Shown: positions 53,745 to 64,000 of the stretch, in pieces | Position numbering within the stretch: position 1 is the stretch's first letter | How the letters are laid out: each line of letters starts with the position of its first letter | From: Sabethes cyaneus | Taxonomy: Eukaryota > Arthropoda > Insecta > Diptera > Culicidae | Reading direction: 5' to 3' | Length of the DNA stretch: 64,000 nucleotides | NCBI RefSeq assembly: GCF_943734655.1 | Contig: NC_071353.1 | Coordinates: forward strand, 135,383,907-135,447,906 | Position numbers and translations under genes: made by a program | Notes under the pieces: model-generated | What the model saw: the letters and a program-made list of their open reading frames with translations, nothing else | Databases searched by the model: none | What the model was told of the DNA's origin: nothing

Positions 53745-55140
53745 CCGTGAAAAATTTTATGAAAAACTTTTTCCGGATATTTTTTTTTCTGGACAGCTTA
53801 GAATATTTACTCTGCGGGGCTTGGTTCCCCAGATGTCAATTGTTGACGCAAATAAATCTAAAATCATTAAAGATCATTAATAGGCTAATGAGAAACAGTA
53901 TTTCAAAAAATGTATAAGTATTAGAACTTGATTTGTCCAACTAGTTGTGGTAAATGTTGTGAAATTTTTTTCCTGCTGATGTTTTCCTCGATTGCTGAGA
54001 AAAGTTTCATCAATCGTCATAAAAACATATTTGATTTAAGCGTTATGCACTATCAAAATAAGCGACGTCCGAAAAAATTGAAACTTGACGGAAAACTTGA
54101 CGCTTGTCGTTTTCGGGGAGACACCTCGAATTTGTTAAAAAAAATATTTTCGTTCCACTTCGTTCCATGTCTATCCACTATTCTCCTGTACAAAATTTTA
54201 AGAAATTCTGATACCATTTAGCGCATTTTTTACGATAGTTTTGATAAATGCCCAAAAAGCAGGTCATAAACAATAATAAAAAAATCGGAAACCTTTTCGA
54301 GCGAATATTGTATTTTGTTTGCACGTGTATTTAATGAATTTTACAGTACTCTTCAATACCCAAGACTATTTACTTATATTTAGCACTGCTGTGATAACAC
54401 CATGACAACACAAAATATTTTATTAAATTTTTAATTATAAAATACTAAGCAAGTTAGAGGTGAATGCCAAAAAGTTTAATACTAAATTAATGATCCAATA
54501 AATATTGGCGCTCCTGCTTGTCCCGTTTCGTCTACAATTTTCGGTCCTATTTTTGTAAAGACGAAAAATTTCTCAACCCGCAAATTTTATTTTTGCACAT
54601 TTAAAGGACTTTTACAAAAAATCTATAGTTTTTCCCTTAAAAAATATTTTGCCATTTTTTCTGCATAAAATATAGAAATATCTCTCCCAAGGGGCATAAT
54701 AATATTAATACAAGAATTCTGATCAAATTTGTTGCAACTTCTACCAATTAAAAATATTTGAGTGGTTATTTTCTGTTCATTATTTAAGCACGGGATTTCA
54801 AATTTTACGAAAAAAAATGAGTAACAAATATTTTCATACGAGTTATTTTATTCTCGAGAATCATGTTCAGACTTGGTAAAATAACATATATCAGTTATTC
54901 AATTTTGGAAAAGAGATAGTTTCATGTAACAACCCACGAATGCATCACTGATGTAAAGTGTCTAAATTTGAAAAAAAAACAGTTGTAAAATTAATTTTAT
55001 TATTATTCTCCACTTAAAAATTTAAGTTCCTCTCAAAGAACAGCAAATATTTTAAATAGTGATCCATAAAAAATAAAGTCATTTTGTCAAAACTAAGAAT
55101 TTTAACATAGTACAAAGTTCTAAAATAAATTATACCACAC
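53745..55140. other. AT-rich spacer, nothing assigned
   Basis: Part may be the outer endonuclease region of the neighbouring element (frames near 53745-53880 are unclear). No motif seen in the rest. Confidence 0.45.
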
Positions 55141-58100
55141 AAAATCGTGTTCGAAAAACACGATTCATCGCATCGCCCAGAGGCCCCGCTGGCGCGGAAA
55201 ACAAGCATCGTACTCGGAGTGCCACCGCAAAAACAAAGCACATCCGCTCGTTACAATGTTCGCATTACAACTAGCCTTCGGACCGGTCGGGACGGGTCGG
55301 ATTGCTGCGAATTGCAACAAATTCCGTACACCGAAAACTGTTCTACCATCGGTGGTCGGTTTGCCGTCGTGGTCCTCGTCGTCGTCGTCGTCGGCGTCGT
55401 TGCCGTCGTCATCGTCGTCATCATCGGCGTCGGTTGCAAGCCCGAAAACACACTGTACGGATCTCCGTCTGTAACCGACGACGACGACGACGGCGACGGC
55501 GACGACGACAACTACGACGACGATAACGTCACCAGCACCGAATGCACTTGCACCAGAGATTACCCCCTTTCCCAGTTACAACCCAGCGCCGCGGACTGGT
55601 GGTTTTTCCTCCAAGGATTCTGCTTACTGGCTGTGTATCAGAAACAGGGAGGGTTGAATGATGGTGTTTGGCTTCAATGACAGCCACCCTGACAGTCCCG
55701 TCTCCCAGGCTGAATATTTACACCAGCCAGCACCAGCGGGCTGGCTGGCTTAAGGATTGCTTATTCTCGGAACGGGCCATAAGGACGAAAGGAGGAAATT
55801 ACTTTTTACATTGCACTGCACCATGGTTTTAGCTGGATGCAACTGTGGATTGCGTTGCAATCCACAACCCGACAGAATGCGGGCTTTGAATGGCATAGCT
55901 CTTCACCGCGCACTTGGCGCGCTCGCTCGGTTGGCTGCAATTTCGATTTTCCCTACGTACGTAACGTTAGGTGTATATGCCGAGAAGGAGTCTATTCCGT
56001 GCACTTACCTGGCCCTCGCCGAGGAGAACTGCTCCAGCCGGCGTTGATGAATTCGCGGCGGCTGTATCGGCCTCAACGTCGTCGTCGTCGAGGAGGCCTA
56101 CCTCGATCCCGGCTTTCTTCACTGGAATGCCTTTGCGGCGGTTCTTGTGAGGCTTTATTTTCACGGGATTTTTTTTTTCTTCCTTTCGTTCACTTGCCAA
56201 ACGACACTAGCGCTAGCACGGCACACAGCACAGCACAGCACACCACACGGCACACTCTAAGAATCGGTTGCTGCACAGAAGGGCACACCACTTGTTAGCG
56301 AAATTACAGTTGTTTTGCCCACTTATGTATTTGTAATCGAACAATCGTATTTTCAATTGCCTATGTTGCGGGCGCACTGTTTGACACTGTTTTTAAACCT
56401 ACTGAAGAGTCTTTGTTTATGGCGACCGAACCAAGGGTCTGCCTGCTGATAGACAGTACTGTGTAATTACTGTTAGAGATAATTTAATCTGTTTGCTAGG
56501 AAAATCGGAGTGAGAAAAACAGCACCAAGATGCACTTTCGCGAGGACGCCAATTATGTAACACGCATACACGACAAACACTCAGCGGGAAAATCGACACA
56601 GAGAATGAATGCGAAACACAAACCAACACAAACACCGGCACTTACTGCAGCGACGACGACGGAATCTCGATTGGTGCCAACTTTTTTTTCCCTATACTTT
56701 TCACTATGCTCCAGGAAAAATCATCGTCAGTTACACAGTCATCGGTTTCAGGATTTCTTGTATCAGAAAATTACCCTTTTCGCTAGTCGAAGGAGCTCGC
56801 ACGGTTGACCAGTGCACCGGTTGACGACCAGACAGGAAATGCATTCACGGCGCTGCCACAGGAGCTACTAGAGCTGCTGCAGCTATGTAAGCATCGACCA
56901 ACCACTTGGACTAATCAGTACGCACGTTCACCGGCTTGATCGGGTTAGATAGAACTGAACTCCCGCGATCTGAACAGCAGAGCTGATACTGCAGGAAGGT
57001 CTCGACCTTACGGGTTGGAATCTCGCACTGCACTAAATAATGACGACGACACAACATTACTTTAAATGTACTGCGAAGTTGCCCATTTTACTAACGGCAC
57101 ACTCCGGAACTCCTCGCGGTTTGAACGTTGCATACAGTGCGGCGCTCGCCCGACGACGCCAGGCTGTATGTAAAAGCACTGTAGCCATCCACAGCCAACT
57201 ACTTCCTCGTTTCGGATCACACTCAACACCAGCAGCAGGCGCTGGAAACCGATTGGATGCTCTCGCTCAATCGTGCACTCCGGCAGGACGACAAAAAAAA
57301 AGTTCCGGCTGCACATAAACATCGGGAATCCTACATGGAAGCGATCGGGAAAAGCGCACACAACAATTACAAAAGTTACCAGAACGAGGGACAGGTGGCA
57401 GCGACAGCTGCTGCTGTGCAGCCCTATTTACTAACTCACTCACTCGTTCACTCACTCACACAGCCAGCGAACGCCTACAGCCCGAGCAACTACTGTAAGT
57501 TGGAAGCTTTCCGATGCACATGGTTGTCGATGCTTACCTCGGTTGGCAACCCGCCCGCTCTCTGGTAACCACTAGCACCACCACCGCCGTTCACCGCCGG
57601 CGACGTAGTCGAACGAAGGAAGCTGAAAAACAAACTTTCCACAACATGACACTCGGCTTGGCTTGGCCTACTACGACGGGAACGAAAACGACGACAACTG
57701 CAACAAGCACCGGAGGAAACGATATGCCCATTGCATACCATCCAGGCGCGGTCCCACAACAAACGATTACAGCCGAGCCATTGCACCGAACTGCAGCCGA
57801 ACGACTTACGAAGGTGCACTTCCTCGTGCAAGCTCAGCGAACCAATCGGTCCCTCTCTACTCCACCGAGGCACTTGCCTACACCGTTTTTACTTCCCCCA
57901 ACCCCCCCACATGCACCCACCCAGCAGCAGTCCGATACAATCAGTGTACATTGATGTCTATTAAAAGTACATATATTATACTCAGCACAAGAAGCGGCTC
58001 CCGGCACCCAACCGGCTCCCCACCGCGGCCCGGCTCTGATGCAATCAGGAGTTCCTGTTTACATGCGCACCAGACCGGCGATAGCCAGCCACTCACCGGT

Positions 58101-59210
58101 CAGCCACCACTCAAACCGTCTGCTGCAGCCGCCAGAACACCAGACCTATCCCAACAACACTGACTGTAACAGACTTATCACTCATAGCGCACTCACTCAC
58201 TCACTCACTCACTCTCACAATCTCCCAGCACAGCACTCACTCTCGTCGCACCAGACCACAGATGAGACCCAACATCGGAGAGTGACGGGACTCCGAGAAG
58301 AAAAAAAATTTTCTTCACTTCCGCATACTCACCTGACTGCACTGCAATCAGCCATCGATAACAAACCGAAAAAATTCCACCCTAAAGACGCAACATCAAA
58401 CACAATTCACCGTAAACTGTCTAAACAAACTTCACACCGGACCACAACAGCACCGTGTAAGGACCTATCAAAACACCGCCTACTACAGTCGAAACGAACT
58501 TCACTCTTAACCATCCTATGCTGACCCTGAATTGCAGCTCAAAGCTGCGGCTGCATTGGCAGGCTTCGTAACTTGGAATGTTATCAGTAAATGTAGTATG
58601 CACCACACGCGCGCACATCGTCCGACGATTGGTGTGGAGGCCCGACCGACCGTCCGTCCGTCCCGACAGGACACGGAAATGCACTCACAGTTAGTTACAC
58701 ACTAATACCACAGTAACATGCGAATCCCTTCGCTCGGTGCTGTCGCTGTTGCTGGGTTGGGTTACATTGACGATGATGATGATGATGTTGGCGATGACGC
58801 TGACGGCGTTAAGGACGATGGACGGTAGCAGCCTTCGAACCCATGCCCATACGTGGGTAGGTAGGAAGGTACATAGACGGGAGTCTAGGGTCGGGATGGT
58901 GGGATGCTTTCGAGTGTTTGCATCGTGTGTCGAGCCGAGAGGGCCCTCCACTGCGAACGGCAGGGCTGTGTATTTTTAAACCTTGCCTGGGGGTTGTGTG
59001 TTGTGACGCGTAAGCACACAGTCGTCGTCTCACACCGAGTGAGCCTTCTTCTTTCGCTCTCGGTTTGAAGTATGTCATCCTCGACTGGATAACAGTAACA
59101 GGGCATTTTAATGAGCTAAGTTCCCGAGTTAGGACGCGTAGGGCGTGAAGCAAGTTGAAAATCTGACTACTTCTTCACACCAACCAGACGCTCAGTTAAG
59201 GATTTTTTTT
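55140..59210 (-). promoter_or_regulatory. GC-richer promoter-like region, probable 5' end of a minus-strand host gene
   Basis: The GC content is clearly above the flanks, transposon remnants are absent, and there are GAC/GTC runs (55375-55435, 55478-55525), ACTC repeats (57431-57460, 58190-58215) and GAT repeats (58773-58790). Three strong minus-strand donor sequences lie here, with exon ends at 58333 (CAG|GTGAGTAT), 57538 (GAG|GTAAGC) and 56009 (CAG|GTAAGTG). I cannot identify a translated product. Long frames on both strands reflect few stops and lack ATG starts or family motifs. Alternative first exons of one long gene is my preferred reading. Confidence 0.42.
56009..56270 (-). other. Candidate 5' exon with strong donor
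   Basis: The donor CAG|GTAAGTGC ends the exon at 56009. An acceptor-like CCCTTCTGTGCAG precedes 56270; alternatively the exon is a first exon. A frame open from 56206 to 56009 reads a Lys-rich then Asp-rich peptide (PVKIKPHKNRRKGIPVKK, LLDDDDVEAD), but there is no ATG anywhere in the segment. So it is either untranslated leader or begins in another exon. Confidence 0.35.
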
Positions 59211-59214
59211 TTGC

Positions 59215-60666
59215 ACTCGCACACTTGCTCGCGGGGAGTAATATGACACTGCACCGGCGTGTGTCCAGGTTGTTGGGGATGTCAATGTTGAAATGCATTT
59301 TTTCCGAGCCCCCGGATAGGCAGAATTGAATTTTAATTTTTTAATGGCCTATTTCAAATTTCGTTTCAATTTTTAGGGGATTGCATCTCGGCTTATAGTA
59401 GCTCTAAGTCAAATAGCAGTGAAACCTAACTTTAGAAGTGCTCGACTATAGACATCCACTCTTACATCACACTTATTTAAACTTCGTTAAAATACTTAAA
59501 ATTCTCTTCAAGTCTATTTACTCAAATTCTGAGTAGAAAACATGTTAGGTGAAAAAAATTGTTGACCTATTGGGATTTCTTATGAGTTCTTACAGACATT
59601 CTGAATTTTAGCACTTGTTTTAGATTTGTGTAGACTTTCTCTAGAATATTTTTTTAATTATGAAGAATGCAGATTACCAGTTTGACTAAAATGAATCCAG
59701 ATGAAATCATAAAAAAAGATATAAAACATACCTAAATCACTCGGGCTGGGTCGATCCATTCCCGATTCAGCTCCACGTTCACTGCAAAATGACGCATGAA
59801 AGGTAAAACTTTCATTCGATTCATTTGCAATGGAAACATTGTGAAGCCATTTTCTTTTCACCTAGTACCAGATCTACTATCTTGATTCGATAGCAATGAC
59901 ATTGAAAAAGAATACTGTTTGGCGTAAAAACACTGTTTAAACTATTTTACACAACCCCACAACGGGTTAAAACAACAATTTTAATTTCCACCGAACTTTT
60001 TTCTTCTTTCCATTAAAAAAAATAGCACTAAACAGCGCACAGCTATGACTAACACGAGTCATGAACAAGCACAGGGCAATGACTGCAAGGTAGAGAGGCA
60101 CATTTTAGAACCACTTTTTTCTACTCCTATCTAAATCACTATCTTGATCATGATGAGGTAGGAGTCGGGTAGCACTTGCCGTAACATAACACACTTGAAA
60201 CCATTTGCGCATCATAACTCATAACAGATTAAACTCCAAATTCTAATTTTCTTTTAATTATACCATGCCGGAACCAACACGGGTAACGAACACACAAGCT
60301 GAGTAACCCACCGCGCCGCTCTGGTTGACAATTGCGATTTGCGATCCGAACCCGAAGCCAAGCCAGTGGCAACTGATCGTAGGTGCCCGTTAGTTTTGCA
60401 AAAATCGAACTAGCTAGATGAGTCGTCATTTTTCGCGTTCGGGTCACGTCCGCCAACCACCGCCACCGACGAGTGATCTGATCGTGCACGCCGACTAACG
60501 GTACTTTCGGCTTTCTCCAGTTTCCAACGATGTCAGCTTTTGTTGTTGAATGATACGTATGATCGAATGAATGAGCGAATGAATTTTGGAATCAGCAGAA
60601 GCAGGAACGTATGAAAATACAATGAAAATGACACCATTAGGGTACCTAATACCATATTCTGCACAG
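59215..60666. other. Spacer with a GC-richer patch and a possible small exon
   Basis: 59732-59781 on the minus strand is bounded by CATTTTGCAG| and |GTATGTTTT, both good splice sites, giving a 50-nt interval. It includes an ATG but its phase (1) does not fit the exon ending at 56009 (phase 0 in its open frame). The patch 60270-60490 is GC-richer without a recognised product. Confidence 0.3.
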
Positions 60667-60670
60667 TTAA

Positions 60671-61085
60671 CCCTATAGCGGGCAAGGCCGTTTTTAAAGC
60701 TTAACATTTGAAATTTATTTTGAATTGGTTATATGAAAAATGAGTTTAGAGCAGATTTCTTGACATTTTGTTAATTATATCACAATGTTCTGATCATACA
60801 TTCAAGATTTTACAAGATTAACAAGATTTTAGGTATGATTTTCTATGGGTAATATACATGTCCTATTTAAATTTTGTAATTCGAATATATGAATTAAAAA
60901 ATATCTGGGTAGAGCGTTAGACATGAAAAACGAAAATGAGAAATTAGACTATGTCTTACCTGGCGCTCCTCAAGATAATTATATCTGCATAAAAATCAAA
61001 ACTTGAGCTTCTGTTGTGTGTAATTTTATGAAAAAAAAGTCATTAGCTTAATCGCATCACTTTTACGATGTTAACCGTAAAAGGG
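60671..61085. mobile_element. TTAA-flanked candidate piggyBac-like MITE
   Basis: Left end CCCTATAGCGG and right end complement CCCTTTTACGG, with TTAA on both sides (60667-60670, 61086-61089). 415 bp, no coding capacity. Confidence 0.58.
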
Positions 61086-61524
61086 TTAACGATTAACAAA
61101 TTTATAAATATATACCACGAATTATAACAACTTTCATTTAATGTCAAAATCATGGAAAGATAAGATTTTGAGTAGTTTTTCAACCAAAAAATTGGTAGTA
61201 AGAAAATTGGTGCGTTATTTGTCACAGAGAATAATTCAATTATCAGTAGCAAGTAGCCAAAATTAGTTGAAATTTTCACCCAAAGTTTGAGTTTGTACAC
61301 TTTAAGGGCATTTTGAGTAGTTTCAACCTAGCTTTAACCGACCTATTTACAGGTAGAATCATTTAAGAGAACATTTGGTGACGGACCCCCTTCGTCATTC
61401 GTAAACTCGTTAAAATGTTGCAAAAAGCTGTGGTCGAAACACAGGGAACTATGAAAATACGCTGAAATTGCTCGAAGGAACGGAAAAAGAAATCGCCGGC
61501 ACAATCTGAGCTGCTGAAAAGGAC

Positions 61525-61655
61525 CATCTAGATACCACGTGGACAGAAAAATACCATTTTTCAACCCCCCGTCCCCCTCCGTGGACTAGCATGGACATTG
61601 ACTCAACCCCCACCCCCTCCCCTGTTTGTCCACGTGGACATTTTTTTTTCGTATG
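61525..61655 (+). repeat. Repeat V copy 1 (CCACGTGGACA, C-rich)
   Basis: GATACCACGTGGACAG, then CCCCCCGTCCCCCTCCGTGGA, GCATGGACATT and a second GTCCACGTGGACATT. Resembles 63615-63735 and contains two copies of the CACGTG palindrome 90 bp apart. Confidence 0.6.
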
Positions 61656-61659
61656 ACAA

Positions 61660-62115
61660 ATTTAATAAAACAGTGCTAAATTTTGTTTTCATCTTGATTT
61701 ATGCAGTATTTATTGAAAAAGCTTACGTGAAAGGAAGCTCCAGTCTAAAGGCCCCTACATAATACACACGGATTTTTAGTCGTTGCTGAAATTTGAGTTT
61801 TTCCATGAATTTTCCACAGCGTATTAAAATCCGTATGCTTCCGTATGGGTATTAGGACCATAATTCTTGTGATCTTGTCTACTGCAAATTATTATCGACT
61901 GCAAGAGAGTCCGGTTCAGCTTGACTTTCGCTTGACGATTCTTCTCTGTCCAGAGTATCTTTGTCTAAAACCAGAGTACCTCATCTTGGCCGTCTACTTC
62001 AACACAACACAAGACCTTTCCGATGCGATGTGATTCATAAAATTTTCTGAAGGCGAATCCTTTTGGAAATACGTTACCCATGGTTGCCTTTTTTGCGGCG
62101 AGCTGCAATTGATTT
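61660..62115. other. Spacer, nothing assigned
   Basis: No supported feature. Confidence 0.45.
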
Positions 62116-62119
62116 TAAG

Positions 62120-63165
62120 GCAAAATTACCGGTCGGAATGCGTTTGTGCGTGTAAATGGAACTAGTTCTCCTCCATTTGAAATACAATCAGGTCTGCCCT
62201 AAGGAACCCATCTGGGCCCATTGCTATTTATCCTTTTTGTGAACGATTTGTGCTCTACAATTGTATCCCCTAAGTGTATGTTTGCCGACGCCCTGAAGTT
62301 CTACCGTGTAATAGCTTCGAGAGTTGATTACTGTGCCTTACAATCTGACATTGGTTCGTTACTAAATTGGTGCACTCTGAACGGAATTGAGGTGAATGTG
62401 CAGAAATGTAATGTCATCTTATTCTGCAGAAATAGACAGATGACTTCGTTCGACTATAAGATGGAAACAGCCAGTATCACCCGGGTCGATACCGTAAAAG
62501 ATTTGGGCATTCTTCTGGATAGCAAGCTTTGTTTTGCGTAGCACGTCGCAGTTACTACTGCTAAAGCTTATGCTGTACTAGGCTTTATCAAACGGAATAC
62601 ACAGCAGTTCCAGGATGTCTACTACCTAAAGTCCCTCTACTGTTCGATTGTGCGCAGTATTCTTGAGTACAGGGTGCTTGTATGGGCGCCCTACCATGCA
62701 GTTTAAATCAACAGGATCGAATGAATCCAGCGTAATTTCATCCGGTACGCTCTTCGAATGCTGCCTTGGAATGACTCAGTCCGTTTACCCCCTACGAGCA
62801 CCGTTGCGCCCTAATACGTCTGCCCACTTTGGTAAATAGGAGGAGTATGTTGCGGAGTATGGAGGAGTACGACTATTTATCTTCGACCTCCTGCAAAACA
62901 ATGTCGATAGCCCGGAGATGTTAGGACAGCTTCAACTCAACGTGCCGCCAAGGCGTACCCGACGAGCGGACTCCTTTAGACTTTCAATGCACCGTACTTT
63001 GTTTGCCGGGAATAATCCTATTGATGTATGTTGTCGTGAGTTTAATGTTGTATATGACTGTTTTGACTATAATGTGACAAGAACTACTTTTAAACTTAGA
63101 ATTAGTATATATTAGAACTGTCTGTACGATACCTTCGAAGACCAGTATTAATAAATTAAATTAAA
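62120..63165 (+). pseudogene. CR1-like (T1/Q-like) fragment, RT motif B to 3' end
   Basis: Reads 'EIQSGLP', a stop where Gln is expected, 'GTHLGPLLFILFVNDL', 'MFADALKFYRVI' (FADD with the second Asp lost to Ala), 'NVQKCNVILFCRNRQM', 'VKDLGILLDSKLCFA', stop, 'LGFIKRNTQQFQDVYYLKSL', 'RSILEYRVLVWAPYHAV', 'IQRNFIRYALRMLPWNDSVR', 'FIFDLLQNNVDSPEML', and a C-terminal 'RTRRADSFRLSMHRT' to a stop near 63114. A short AT-rich tail with TAAATTAAATTAAAATG ends it. Same family style as 24655-25932, so the 3' ends of the two can be compared. Confidence 0.85.
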
Positions 63166-63386
63166 ATGCAATCCACATTTGGTGCAAACGCGACCTAAAT
63201 GATAAACGAGTCCCGTGACTGGTGAATATTCGTTACCTTTATCCTTTTCAAAAGGGTGTAAGGGTTGTAAAACAATAATAATATGTGTATTATTGCATTA
63301 TATCAAATGTCAGGCTAGGCAATCAACATCTATGTGTACTAACGCAGGCTCAATCTTTTCAACAAGATTTATGCCAGATATGTGCT

Positions 63387-63596
63387 CTCCCAGTTGGTTT
63401 CGAGGTATGACGCTGGCCTAGTAAGCCAGTCGTTGTATGTTCGTATCTCGGCTGGCAGAGGCTGTTAGAGCCAATAGGATCGTAGCAACTGGCCCTGCAA
63501 TTGTCCTGTACTCCAACAGCTGGCTGCGAAATCTGTCGTATAAAAACAGAAGGTTAAGTTTCGATAATGGAATGTAGCACCTAGGCTTTGCTTTGC
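63387..63596 (+). mobile_element. tRNA-derived SINE (SINE200-like), full length
   Basis: 210 bp from CTCCCAGTTGG to the tail CTAGGCTTTGCTTTGC. Perfect flanking duplication TATGTGCT (63379-63386, 63597-63604). The anticodon-like loop reads CTAGTAA here instead of CTAATAA, and the B-box is TGTTCGTATC. The most complete of the four copies. Confidence 0.94.
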
Positions 63597-63614
63597 TATG
63601 TGCTATCATAATGC

Positions 63615-63735
63615 TCGGTTCATGGACATTTTCCATGCCCCCTCACCCCGTTCCGTGGATAAGCGTGGATATTTTCATACCCCCCACTCCCCTCTAAGCT
63701 GTCCACGTGGTATATGGATGGCCCCTTATTGGATG
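63615..63735 (-). repeat. Repeat V copy 2
   Basis: On the minus strand: GGCCATCCATATACCACGTGG, then GGGGAGTGGGGGTATG and TCCACGCTTATCCACGGAAC. Similar outline to 61525-61655. Confidence 0.55.
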
Positions 63736-63804
63736 AACACGGATCATAAAGGGCTTGGGTCGGTGATTGCAATGACTGGGCAGTGGGGTGAGGAACGCAA
63801 GAGG

Positions 63805-64000
63805 AAATAGCCTACTGAAAACTGTGGCTATGCTGCAGGTTAGAGTCTGCAACGAGGGCACCATTAGAACTTTCCGCATCCGATGGTCGAGAGTCCCTCA
63901 TTGACGTCACCTTCTGCAGTCCATCGTGGGTTGTAGGCAAACATGAACTGGAGGGTATGTCAGGGCTACACTCACAGCAATCACCAGTCGATCCGGTATT
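63805..64000 (+). pseudogene. Endonuclease part of an I/R1/Loa-like retrotransposon, cut by window edge
   Basis: Reads 'LLKTVAMLQVRVCNEGTI' then, after a frame change, 'ASDGRESLIDVTFCSPSWVV' and, after another, 'GYTHSNHQSIRY'. The pattern NxGTxxTF ... SLIDVTF.SP ... YTHSDHQ is the C-terminal part of the apurinic endonuclease of I-group and R1/Loa-type LINEs; the conserved Asp of SDHQ is Asn here. The RT would lie beyond 64000. Confidence 0.72.

Noticed and set aside
55147..55680. 177-codon plus-strand open frame with a Val-rich and an Asp-rich part
   Set aside because: The Val and Asp runs come from GTC and GAC trinucleotide repeats, which stay open in several frames; no start context, splice sites or family match.
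55967..56200. Open frame with Lys-rich and Asp-rich peptide as a first coding exon
   Set aside because: There is no ATG; the apparent start is a TTG with an in-frame stop nine bases upstream. Kept only as a candidate 5' exon.
57490..57954. Open frames of 127 and 146 codons on opposite strands
   Set aside because: Both strands are open over the same GC-richer bases, neither begins with a convincing start in a supported exon, and no motif was seen.
1..64000. Bacterial-type systems, CRISPR arrays, operons or phage genes
   Set aside because: Composition, short introns, SINEs, LINEs and microsatellites all show a eukaryotic nuclear sequence; repeats are transposons, not spacer arrays.

Overview
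This window looks like a gene-poor stretch of an insect nuclear genome, most likely a mosquito of the genus Anopheles. The clearest clue is a tRNA-derived SINE of about 200 bp present in four copies with target-site duplications; from memory it resembles Anopheles SINE200. Other clues are an ITmD37E-type transposase remnant, RTE-like and CR1-like retrotransposon pieces, piggyBac-like TTAA-flanked elements, TA-flanked MITEs and very short (about 56 nt) introns. I cannot name the species. I found no complete host protein-coding gene. Almost every recognisable protein fragment belongs to a decayed transposable element.

Layout. 0-8 kb: RTE-like and CR1-like fragments, a three-layer nest of insertions at 2.9-3.7 kb, a long-armed foldback transposon at 3.75-5.6 kb with a spliced DUF4817-type transposase remnant, a TA-flanked element at 6.0-6.95 kb and an ITmD37E fossil at 7.2-8.0 kb. 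8.5-10.8 kb: GC-richer DNA with many CAG/CTG/GAC runs. 11.8-13.0 kb: an RTE piece inside a pair of hAT-like inverted repeats. 13.1-16.9 kb: a one-strand pyrimidine-rich array built around TCGATTTT. 17-22 kb: another GC-richer island, then a dispersed modular repeat (RepA). 22.9-26 kb: RTE-like (+) and CR1-like (-) pieces separated by a MITE. 26.1-29.9 kb: a cluster of related foldback/MITE copies carrying tRNA-like B-box modules. 30-41 kb: a mariner remnant, SINE copies, RepA inserted in a MITE, a TTAA element with a nested MITE, and a TA element whose terminal repeat is split by another MITE. 41-51 kb: mostly unassigned AT-rich DNA with retrotransposon scraps. 51.3-53.7 kb: the least decayed retrotransposon (CR1 group, minus strand). 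55.1-60.5 kb: GC-richer DNA with several strong minus-strand splice-donor sequences, the best candidate for the 5' end of a host gene. 60.6-64 kb: a TTAA element, a CR1-like fragment, a SINE and the start of an I/R1/Loa-like endonuclease cut by the window edge.

How the parts relate. The elements form a readable stratigraphy: several insertions sit inside older elements, and the untouched arm of the older element shows the site before insertion. If the minus-strand donors at 56-60 kb are real 5' exons, much of the window to their left could be one very long first intron, with the trinucleotide-rich islands as possible regulatory DNA. That is inference and needs transcript data.
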